Shown here: piece after piece, positions 51,184 to 62,886 of the stretch | Numbering within the stretch: the stretch's first letter is position 1 | Layout: each line of letters starts with the position of its first letter | NCBI GenBank assembly: GCA_963995525.1 | Contig: OZ023206.1 | Span: forward strand, 1,674,001 to 1,738,000 | DNA from: Escarpia spicata | Lineage: Eukaryota > Annelida > Polychaeta > Sabellida > Siboglinidae | Length of the DNA: 64,000 bases | Direction: 5' to 3' | Made by a program: the position numbers and the translations under genes | Notes under the pieces: generated by a model | Database searches by the model: none | Seen by the model: the letters and a program-made list of their open reading frames with translations, nothing else | What the model was told of the DNA's origin: nothing

Positions 51184-54100
51184 TCATCCCCATTTGATAT
51201 TTTATCTTGTCTAAAGCAGCAGTACATTCAGTACTCACGAGACAAACATGTCCCATATCAAAGTTTTCGAAAAAAATTAATGCAAATCACAGCAAAACGG
51301 TATTTGTAGTGCACTTTTTTCGGCGGAAGGATCCTTAATGTGGTCTTACCCCAAATAAATGTTTTGCATGTTACAAATCTTCACGAAGGGTAGATTGATA
51401 TCAAGCTACACACATAACTAGATTAACCCCAAATGGGAATGCATGTTACCGTTTTATCCCCGTCACGTAAGTTACAAGAACATATTACGTAAGTTATAGT
51501 TGTGAAAACTCATCCCCATTTGATGTTTTATCTTGTCTAAAGCAGCAGTACATTCAGTACTCACGAGACAAACATGTCCCATGTCAAAATGTTCGAAAAA
51601 AATTAATGCATATCACAGCAAAACGGTATTTGTAGTGCACTTTTTTCGGCGGAAGGATCCTTAATGTGGTCTTACCCCAAATAGATGTTTTGGACGTTAC
51701 AAATCTTCACGAAGGCTAGATTGATATCAAGCTACACACATAACTAGATTAACCCCAAATGGGAATGCATGTTACCGTTTTATCCCCGTCACGTAAGTTA
51801 CAAGAACATATTACGTAAGTTATAGGTGTGAAAACTCATCCCCATTTGAAGTTTTTTCTTGTCTAAAGCAGCAGTACCTTCAGTACTCACGAGACAAACA
51901 TGTCCCATATCAAAGTGTGCGAAAAAAATTAATGCATATCACAGCAAAACGGTATTTGTAATGCACTTTTTTCGGCGGAAGGATATTTAATGTGGTCTTA
52001 CCCCAAATAGATGTTTTGCATGTTACAAATCTTCACGAAGGCTAGATTGATATCAAGCTACACACATAACTAGATTAACCCCAAATGGGAATGCATGTTA
52101 CCGTTTTATCCCCGTCACGTAAGTTACAAGAACATATTACGTAAGTTATAGTTGTGAAAACTCATCCCCATTTGATGTTTTATCTTGTCTAAAGCAGCAG
52201 TACATTCAGTACTCACGAGACAAACATGTCCCATGTCAAAATGTTCGAAAAAAATTAATGCATATCACAGCAAAACGGTATTTGTAGTGCACTTTTTTCG
52301 GCGGAAGGATCCTTAATGTGGTCTTACCCCAAATAGATGTTTTGGACGTTACAAATCTTCACGAAGGCTAGATTGATATCAAGCTACACACATTACTAGA
52401 TTAACCCCAAATGGGAATGCATGTTACCGTTTTATCCCCGTCACGTAAGTTACAAGAACATATTACGTAAGTTATAGGTGTGAAAACTCATCCCCATTTG
52501 AAGTTTTTTCTTGTCTAAAGCAGCAGTACCTTCAGTACTCACGAGACAAACATGTCCCATATCAAAGTGTGCGAAAAAAATTAATGCATATCACAGCAAA
52601 ACGGTATTTGTAATGCTCTTTTTTCGGCGGAAGGATATTTAATGTGGTCTTACCCCAAATAGATGTTTTGCATGTTACAAATCTTCACGAAGGCTAGATT
52701 GATATCAAGCTACACACATAACTAGATTAACCCCAAATGGGAATGCATGTTACCGTTTTATCCCCGTCACGTAAGTTACAAGAACATATTACGTAAGTTA
52801 TAGGTGTGAAAACTCATCCCCATTTGAAGTTTTTTCTTGTCTAAAGCAGCAGTACCTTCAGTACTCACGAGACAAACATGTCCCATATCAAAGTTTTCGA
52901 AAAAAATTAATGCAAATCACAGCAAAACGGTATTTGTAGTGCACTTTTTTCGGCGGAAGGATCTTTAATGTGGTCTTACCCCAAATATATGTTTTGCACG
53001 TTACAAATCTTCACGAAGGCTAGATTTATATCAAGCTACACACATAACTAGATTAACCCCAAATGGGAATGCATGTTACCATTTTATCCCCGTCACGTAA
53101 GTTACAAGAACATATTACGTAAGTTATAGGTGTGAAAACTCATCCCCATTTGAAGTTTTTTCTTGTCTAAAGCAGCAGTACCTTCAGTACTCACGAGACA
53201 AACATGTCCCATATCAAAGTGTTCGAAAAAAATTAATGCATATCACAACAAAACGGTATTTGTAATGCACTTTTTTCGGCGGAAGGATATTTAATGTGGT
53301 CTTACCCCAAATAGATGTTTTGCATGTTACAAATCTTCACGAAGGCTAGATTGATATCAAGCTACACACATAACTAGATTAACCCCAAATGGGAATGCAT
53401 GTTACCGTTTTATCCCCGTCACGTAAGTTACAAGAACATATTACGTAAGTTATAGGTGTGAAAACTCATCCCCATTTGATGTTTTATCTTGTCTAAAGCA
53501 GCAGTACATTCAGTACTCACGAGACAAACATGTCCCATGTCAAAATTTTCGAAAAAAATTAATGCATATCACAGCAAAACGGTATTTGTAGTGCACTTTT
53601 TTCGGCGGAAGGATCCTTAATGTGGTCTTACCCCAAATAGATGTTTTGCATGTTACAAATCTTCACGAAGGCTAGATTGATATCATGCTACACACATAAC
53701 TAGATTAACCCCAAATGGGAATGCATGTTACCGTTTTATCCCCGTCACGTAAGTTACAAGAACATATTACGTAAGTTATAGGTGTGAAAATTCATCCCCA
53801 TTTGATATTTTATCTTGTCTAAAGCAGCAGTACATTCAGTACTCACGAGACAAACATGTCCCATATGAAAGTTTTCGAAAAAAATTAATGCAAATCACAG
53901 CAAAACGGTATTTGTAGTGCACTTTTTTCGGCGGAAGGATCTTTAATGTGGTCTTACCCCAAATATATGTTTTGCACGTTACAAATCTTCACGAAGGCTA
54001 GATTGATATCAAGCTACACACATAACTAGATTAACCCCAAATGGGAATGCATGTTACCGTTTTATCCCCGTCACGTAAGTTACAAGAACATATTACGTAA

Positions 54101-54443
54101 GTTATAGGTGTGAAAACTCATCCCCATTTGATGTTTTATCTTGTGTAAAGCAGCAGTACATTCAGTACTCACGAGACAAACATGTCCCATGTCAAAATGT
54201 TCGAAAAAAATTAATGCATATCACAGCAAAACGGTATTTATAGTGCACTTTTTTCGGCGGAAGGATCCTTAATGTGGTCTTACCCCAAATAGATGTTTTG
54301 CATGTTACAAATCTTCACGAAGGGTAGATTGATATCAAGCTACACACATAACTAGATTAACCCCAAATGGGAATGCATGTTACCGTTTTATCCCCGTCAC
54401 GTAAGTTACAAGAACATATTACGTAAGTTATAGGTGTGAAAAC
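51184..54443 (+). repeat. 10-mer higher-order repeat (second family), copy 1
   Basis: Ten monomers start at 51184. Private marks are aaataaatg and agggtag in the first; tatagttgtg at two junctions; tttggacgtt in the B members at 51510 and 52162; gtgtgcgaaa in the D2 members; cacattactag near 52388; agatttatatc and ttaccatttta in the D at 52814; cacaacaaaa in the D2 at 53140; and gtcaaaattttcg in the B at 53466. These recur 3260 bp later. Inside the block, B-D2 at 51510-52161 is repeated at 52162-52813. Confidence 0.93.
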
Positions 54444-57400
54444 TCATCCCCATTTGAAGTTTTTTCTTGTCTAAAGCAGCAGTACCTTCAGTACTCACGA
54501 GACAAACATGTCCCATATCAAAGTTTTCGAAAAAAATTAATGCAAATCACAGCAAAACGGTATTTGTAGTGCACTTTTTTCGGCGGAAGGATCCTTAATG
54601 TGGTCTTACCCCAAATAAATGTTTTGCATGTTACAAATCTTCACGAAGGGTAGATTGATATCAAGCTACACACATAACTAGATTAACCCCAAATGGGAAT
54701 GCATGTTACCGTTTTATCCCCGTCACGTAAGTTACAAGAACATATTACGTAAGTTATAGTTGTGAAAACTCATCCCCATTTGATGTTTTATCTTGTCTAA
54801 AGCAGCAGTACATTCAGTACTCACGAGACAAACATGTCCCATGTCAAAATGTTCGAAAAAAATTAATGCATATCACAGCAAAACGGTATTTGTAGTGCAC
54901 TTTTTTCGGCGGAAGGATCCTTAATGTGGTCTTACCCCAAATAGATGTTTTGGACGTTACAAATCTTCACGAAGGCTAGATTGATATCAAGCTACACACA
55001 TAACTAGATTAACCCCAAATGGGAATGCATGTTACCTTTTTATCCCCGTCACGTAAGTTACAAGAACATATTACGTAAGTTATAGGTGTGAAAACTCATC
55101 CCCATTTGAAGTTTTTTCTTGTCTAAAGCAGCAGTACCTTCAGTACTCACGAGACAAACATGTCCCATATCAAAGTGTGCGAAAAAAATTAATGCATATC
55201 ACAGCAAAACGGTATTTGTAATGCACTTTTTTCGGCGGAAGGATATTTAATGTGGTCTTACCCCAAATAGATGTTTTGCATGTTACAAATCTTCACGAAG
55301 GCTAGATTGATATCAAGCTACACACATAACTAGATTAACCCCAAATGGGAATGCATGTTACCGTTTTATCCCCGTCACGTAAGTTACAAGAACATATTAC
55401 GTAAGTTATAGTTGTGAAAACTCATCCCCATTTGATGTTTTATCTTGTCTAAAGCAGCAGTACATTCAGTACTCACGAGACAAACATGTCCCATGTCAAA
55501 ATGTTCGAAAAAAATTAATGCATATCACAGCAAAACGGTATTTGTAGTGCACTTTTTTCGGCGGAAGGATCCTTAATGTGGTCTTACCCCAAATAGATGT
55601 TTTGGACGTTACAAATCTTCACGAAGGCTAGATTGATATCAAGCTACACACATTACTAGATTAACCCCAAATGGGAATGCATGTTACCGTTTTATCCCCG
55701 TCACGTAAGTTACAAGAACATATTACGTAAGTTATAGGTGTGAAAACTCATCCCCATTTGAAGTTTTTTCTTGTCTAAAGCAGCAGTACCTTCAGTACTC
55801 ACGAGACAAACATGTCCCATATCAAAGTGTGCGAAAAAAATTAATGCATATCACAGCAAAACGGTATTTGTAATGCACTTTTTTCGGCGGAAGGATATTT
55901 AATGTGGTCTTACCCCAAATAGATGTTTTGCATGTTACAAATCTTCACGAAGGCTAGATTGATATCAAGCTACACACATAACTAGATTAACCCCAAATGG
56001 GAATGCATGTTACCGTTTTATCCCCGTCACGTAAGTTACAAGAACATATTACGTAAGTTATAGGTGTGAAAACTCATCCCCATTTGAAGTTTTTTCTTGT
56101 CTAAAGCAGCAGTACCTTCAGTACTCACGAGACAAACATGTCCCATATCAAAGTTTTCGAAAAAAATTAATGCAAATCACAGCAAAACGGTATTTGTAGT
56201 GCACTTTTTTCGGCGGAAGGATCTTTAATGTGGTCTTACCCCAAATATATGTTTTGCACGTTACAAATCTTCACGAAGGCTAGATTTATATCAAGCTACA
56301 CACATAACTAGATTAACCCCAAATGGGAATGCATGTTACCATTTTATCCCCGTCACGTAAGTTACAAGAACATATTACGTAAGTTATAGGTGTGAAAACT
56401 CATCCCCATTTGAAGTTTTTTCTTGTCTAAAGCAGCAGTACCTTCAGTACTCACGAGACAAACATGTCCCATATCAAAGTGTTCGAAAAAAATTAATGCA
56501 TATCACAACAAAACGGTATTTGTAATGCACTTTTTTCGGCGGAAGGATATTTAATGTGGTCTTACCCCAAATAGATGTTTTGCATGTTACAAATCTTCAC
56601 GAAGGCTAGATTGATATCAAGCTACACACATAACTAGATTAACCCCAAATGGGAATGCATGTTACCGTTTTATCCCCGTCACGTAAGTTACAAGAACATA
56701 TTACGTAAGTTATAGGTGTGAAAACTCATCCCCATTTGATGTTTTATCTTGTCTAAAGCAGCAGTACATTCAGTACTCACGAGACAAACATGTCCCATGT
56801 CAAAATTTTCGAAAAAAATTAATGCATATCACAGCAAAACGGTATTTGTAGTGCACTTTTTTCGGCGGAAGGATCCTTAATGTGGTCTTACCCCAAATAG
56901 ATGTTTTGCATGTTACAAATCTTCACGAAGGCTAGATTGATATCATGCTACACACATAACTAGATTAACCCCAAATGGGAATGCATGTTACCGTTTTATC
57001 CCCGTCACGTAAGTTACAAGAACATATTACGTAAGTTATAGGTGTGAAAATTCATCCCCATTTGATGTTTTATCTTGTCTAAAGCAGCAGTACATTCAGT
57101 ACTCACGAGACAAACATGTCCCATATGAAAGTTTTCGAAAAAAATTAATGCAAATCACAGCAAAACGGTATTTGTAGTGCACTTTTTTCGGCGGAAGGAT
57201 CTTTAATGTGGTCTTACCCCAAATATATGTTTTGCACGTTACAAATCTTCACGAAGGCTAGATTGATATCAAGCTACACACATAACTAGATTAACCCCAA
57301 ATGGGAATGCATGTTACCGTTTTATCCCCGTCACGTAAGTTACAAGAACATATTACGTAAGTTATAGGTGTGAAAACTCATCCCCATTTGAAGTTTTTTC

Positions 57401-59007
57401 TTGTCTAAAGCAGCAGTACCTTCAGTACTCACGAGACAAACATGTCCCATATCAAAGTTTTCGAAAAAAATTTATGCAAATCACAGCAAAACGGTATTTG
57501 TAGTGCACTTTTTTCGGCGGAAGGATCTTTAATGTGGTCTTACCCCAAATATATGTTTTGCACGTTACAAATCTTCACGAAGGCTAGATTTATATCAAGC
57601 TACACACATAACTAGATTAACCCCAAATGGGAATGCATGTTACCATTTTATCCCCGTCACGTAAGTTACAAGAACATATTACGTAAGTTATAGGTGTGAA
57701 AACTCATCCCCATTTGAAGTTTTTTCTTGTCTAAAGCAGCAGTACCTTCAGTACTCACGAGACAAACATGTCCCATATCAAAGTGTTCGAAAAAAATTAA
57801 TGCATATCACAACAAAACGGTATTTGTAATGCACTTTTTTCGGCGGAAGGATATTTAATGTGGTCTTACCCCAAATAGATGTTTTGCATGTTACAAATCT
57901 TCACGAAGGCTAGATTGATATCAAGCTACACACATAACTAGATTAACCCCAAATGGGAATGCATGTTACCGTTTTATCCCCGTCACGTAAGTTACAAGAA
58001 CATATTACGTAAGTTATAGGTGTGAAAACTCATCCCCATTTGATGTTTTATCTTGTCTAAAGCAGCAGTACATTCAGTACTCACGAGACAAACATGTCCC
58101 ATGTCAAAATTTTCGAAAAAAATTAATGCATATCACAGCAAAACGGTATTTGTAGTGCACTTTTTTCGGCGGAAGGATCCTTAATGTGGTCTTACCCCAA
58201 ATAGATGTTTTGCATGTTACAAATCTTCACGAAGGCTAGATTGATATCATGCTACACACATAACTAGATTAACCCCAAATGGGAATGCATGTTACCGTTT
58301 TATCCCCGTCACGTAAGTTACAAGAACATATTACGTAAGTTATAGGTGTGAAAATTCATCCCCATTTGATGTTTTATCTTGTCTAAAGCAGCAGTACATT
58401 CAGTACTCACGAGACAAACATGTCCCATATGAAAGTTTTCGAAAAAAATTAATGCAAATCACAGCAAAACGGTATTTGTAGTGCACTTTTTTCGGCGGAA
58501 GGATCTTTAATGTGGTCTTACCCCAAATATATGTTTTGCACGTTACAAATCTTCACGAAGGCTAGATTGATATCAAGCTACACACATAACTAGATTAACC
58601 CCAAATGGGAATGCATGTTACCGTTTTATCCCCGTCACGTAAGTTACAAGAACATATTACGTAAGTTATAGGTGTGAAAACTCATCCCCATTTGATGTTT
58701 TATCTTGTGTAAAGCAGCAGTACATTCAGTACTCACGAGACAAACATGTCCCATGTCAAAATGTTCGAAAAAAATTAATGCATATCACAGCAAAACGGTA
58801 TTTATAGTGCACTTTTTTCGGCGGAAGGATCCTTAATGTGGTCTTACCCCAAATAGATGTTTTGCATGTTACAAATCTTCACGAAGGGTAGATTGATATC
58901 AAGCTACACACATAACTAGATTAACCCCAAATGGGAATGCATGTTACCGTTTTATCCCCGTCACGTAAGTTACAAGAACATATTACGTAAGTTATAGGTG
59001 TGAAAAC
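54444..59007 (+). repeat. Second-family HOR copy 2, with nested 4-mer duplication
   Basis: Nine monomers (54444-57377) match 51184-54117 at offset 3260. The first differs in its head (gaagtttttt versus gatattttat), and a gttacctttt occurs near 55031. The last four (56074-57377: D, D2, B, B-head/D-body mosaic) are then repeated at 57378-58681, offset 1304. Only after that does the tenth member, C with tttatagtgc and agggtag, appear at 58682, matching 54118. The block is thus a 14-mer derived from a 10-mer by an internal 4-mer duplication. Confidence 0.92.
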
Positions 59008-60637
59008 TCATCCCCATTTGAAGTTTTTTCTTGTCTAAAGCAGCAGTACCTTCAGTACTTACGAGACAAACATGTCCCATATCAAAGTTTTCGAAAAAAA
59101 TTAATGCAAATCACAGCAAAACGGTATTTGTAGTGCACTTTTTTCGGCGGAAGGATCCTTAATGTGGTCTTACCCCAAATAGATGTTTTGCATGTTACAA
59201 ATCTTCACGAAGGCTAGATTGATATCATGCTACACACATAACTAGATTAACCCCAAATGGGAATGCATGTTACCGTTTTATCCCCGTCACGTAAGTTACA
59301 AGAATATATTACGTAAGTTATAGGTGTGAAAATTCATCCCCATTTGATGTTTTATCTTGTCTAAAGCAGCAGTACATTCAGTACTCACGAGACAAACATG
59401 TCCCATGTAAAAATGTTCGAAAAAAATTTATGCAAATCACAGCAAAACGGTATTTGTAGTGCACTTTTTTCGGCGGAAGGATCTTTAATGTGGTCTTACC
59501 CCAAATATATGTTTTGCACGTTACAAATCTTCACGAAGGCTAGATTGATATCAAGCTACACACATAACTAGATTAACCCCAAATGGGAATGCATGTTACC
59601 GTTTTATCTCCGTCACGTAAGTTACAAGAACATATTACGTAAGTTATAGGTGTGAAAACTCATCCCCATTTGATGTTTTATCTTGTGTAAAGCAGCAGTA
59701 CATTCAGTACTCACGAGACAAACATGTCCCATGTCAACATGTTCGAAAAAAATTAATGCATATCACAGCAAAACGGTATTTGTAGTGCACTTTTTTCGGC
59801 GGAAGGATCCTTAATGTGGTCTTACCCCAAATAGATGTTTTGCATGTTACAAATCTTCACGAAGGGTAGATTGATATCAAGCTACACACATAACTAGATT
59901 AACCCCAAATGGGAATGCATGTTACCGTTTTATCCCCGTCACGTAAGTTACAAGAACATATTACGTAAGTTATAGGTGTGAAAACTCATCCCCATTTGAA
60001 GTTTTTTCTTGTCTAAAGCAGCAGTACCTTCAGTACTCACGAGACAAACATGTCCCATATCAAAGTTTTAGAAAAAAATTAATGCAAATCACAGCAAAAC
60101 GGTATTTGTAGTGCACTTTTTTCGGCGGAAGGATCTTTAATGTGGTCTTACCCCAAATATATGTTTTGCACGTTACAAATCTTCACGAAGGCTAGATTGA
60201 TATCAAGCTACACACATAACTAGATTAACCCCAAATGGGAATGCATGTTACCGTTTTATCCCCGTCACGTAAGTTACAAGAACATATTACGTAAGTTATA
60301 GGTGTGAAAACTCATCCCCATTTGATGTTTTATTTTGTCTAAAGCAGCAGTACATTCAGTACTCACGAGACAAACATGTCCCATGTCAAAATGTTCGAAA
60401 AAAATTAATGCATATCACAGCAAAACGGTATTTGTAGTGCACTTTTTTCGGCGGAAGGATCCTTAATGTGGTCTTACCCCAAATAGATGTTTTGCATGTT
60501 ACAAATCTTCACGAAGGCTAGATTGATATCATGCTACACACATAACTAGATTAACCCCAAATGGGAATGCATGTTACCGTTTTATCCCCGTCACGTAAGT
60601 TACAAGAACATATTACGTAAGTTATAGGTGTGAAAAC
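59008..60637 (+). repeat. Mosaic and mixed monomers before the deleted 3-mer
   Basis: Monomers start at 59008, 59334, 59660, 59986 and 60312. The first begins as D (gaagtttttt, gcaaatc) and ends as B (GGATCC, aaatagatg, atcatgcta, caagaatatatt). The second begins with attcatcc and a B' head and ends as D. The 59008-59659 pair therefore resembles 60953-61604, outside the 11-bp deletion zone. The 60312 copy has the tattttgtct head and ends in aaaacttatcc, the junction variant carried into the next block. Confidence 0.83.
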
Positions 60638-62886
60638 TTATCCCCATTTGATGTTTTATCTTGTCTAAAGCAGCAGTACATTCAGTACTCACGAGACAAA
60701 CATGTCCCATGTAAAAATGTTCGAAAAAAATTAATGCATATCACAGCAAAACGGTATTTGTAGTGCACTTTTTTCGGCGGAAGGATCCTTACCCCAAATA
60801 GATGTTTTGCATGTTACAAATCTTCACGAAGGCTAGATTGATATCAAGCTACACACATAACTAGATTAACCCCAAATGGGAATGCATGATACCGTTTTAT
60901 CCCCGTCACGTAAGTTACACGAACATATTACTTAAGTTATAGGTGTGAAAACTCATCCCCATTTGAAGTTTTATCTTGTCTAAAGCAGAAGTACATTCAG
61001 TACTCACGAGACAAACATATCCCATGTCAAAATGTTCGAAAAAAATTAATGCATATCACAGCAAAACGGTATTTGTAGTGCACTTTTTTCGGCGGAAGGA
61101 TCCTTAATGTGGTCTTACCCCAAATAGATGTTTTGCATGTTACAAATCTTCACGAAGGCTAGATTGATATCATGCTACACACATAACTAGATTAACCCCA
61201 AATGGGAATGCATGTTACCGTTTTATCCCCGTCACGTAAGTTACAAGAATATATTACGTAAGTTATAGGTGTGAAAATTCATCCCCATTTGATGTTTTAT
61301 CTTGTCTAAAGCAGCAGTACATTCAGTACTCACGAGACAAACATGTCCCATGTAAAAATGTTCGAAAAAAATTAATGCAAATCACAGCAAAACGGTATTT
61401 GTAGTGCACTTTTTTCGGCGGAAGGATCTTTAATGTGGTCTTACCCCAAATATATGTTTTGCACGTTACAAATCTTCACGAAGGCTAGATTGATATCAAG
61501 CTACACACATAACTAGATTAACCCCAAATGGGAATGCATGTTACCGTTTTATCCCCGTCACGTAAGTTACAAGAACATATTACGTAAGTTATAGGTGTGA
61601 AAACTTATCCCCATTTGATGTTTTATCTTGTCTAAAGCAGCAGTACATTCAGTACTCACGAGACAAACATGTCCCATGTAAAAATGTTCGAAAAAAATTA
61701 ATGCATATCACAGCAAAACGGTATTTGTAGTGCACTTTTTTCGGCGGAAGGATCCTTACCCCAAATAGATGTTTTGCATGTTACAAATCTTCACGAAGGC
61801 TAGATTGATATCAAGCTACACACATAACTAGATTAACCCCAAATGGGAATGCATGATACCGTTTTATCCCCGTCACGTAAGTTACACGAACATATTACTT
61901 AAGTTATAGGTGTGAAAACTCATCCCCATTTGAAGTTTTATCTTGTCTAAAGCAGAAGTACATTCAGTACTCACGAGACAAACATATCCCATGTCAAAAT
62001 GTTCGAAAAAAATTAATGCATATCACAGCAAAACGGTATTTGTAGTGCACTTTTTTCGGCGGAAGGATCCTTAATGTGGTCTTACCCCAAATAGATGTTT
62101 TGCATGTTACAAATCTTCACGAAGGCTAGATTGATATCATGCTACACACATAACTAGATTAACCCCAAATGGGAATGCATGTTACCGTTTTATCCCCGTC
62201 ACGTAAGTTACAAGAATATATTACGTAAGTTATAGGTGTGAAAATTCATCCCCATTTGATGTTTTATCTTGTCTAAAGCAGCAGTACATTCAGTACTCAC
62301 GAGACAAACATGTCCCATGTAAAAATGTTCGAAAAAAATTAATGCAAATCACAGCAAAACGGTATTTGTAGTGCACTTTTTTCGGCGGAAGGATCTTTAA
62401 TGTGGTCTTACCCCAAATATATGTTTTGCACGTTACAAATCTTCACGAAGGCTAGATTGATATCAAGCTACACACATAACTAGATTAACCCCAAATGGGA
62501 ATGCATGTTACCGTTTTATCCCCGTCACGTAAGTTACAAGAACATATTACGTAAGTTATAGGTGTGAAAACTTATCCCCATTTGATGTTTTATCTTGTCT
62601 AAAGCAGCAGTACATTCAGTACTCACGAGACAAACATGTCCCATGTAAAAATGTTCGAAAAAAATTAATGCATATCACAGCAAAACGGTATTTGTAGTGC
62701 ACTTTTTTCGGCGGAAGGATCCTTACCCCAAATAGATGTTTTGCATGTTACAAATCTTCACGAAGGCTAGATTGATATCAAGCTACACACATAACTAGAT
62801 TAACCCCAAATGGGAATGCATGATACCGTTTTATCCCCGTCACGTAAGTTACACGAACATATTACTTAAGTTATAGGTGTGAAAAC
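60638..62886 (+). repeat. 967-bp shortened 3-mer, repeated
   Basis: A three-monomer unit of 967 bp (978 minus 11) runs 60638-61604 and 61605-62571, with the first monomer of a third copy at 62572-62886. The first monomer of each is only 315 bp because aatgtggtctt is missing after GGATCC. It also has gcatgatacc, acacgaac and attacttaag. The second has gaagttttatc, gcagaagtac, acatatccc and gaatatatt. The third joins a B' head to a D body. No difference between the two full copies was noticed, so this is a very recent amplification. Confidence 0.95.
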
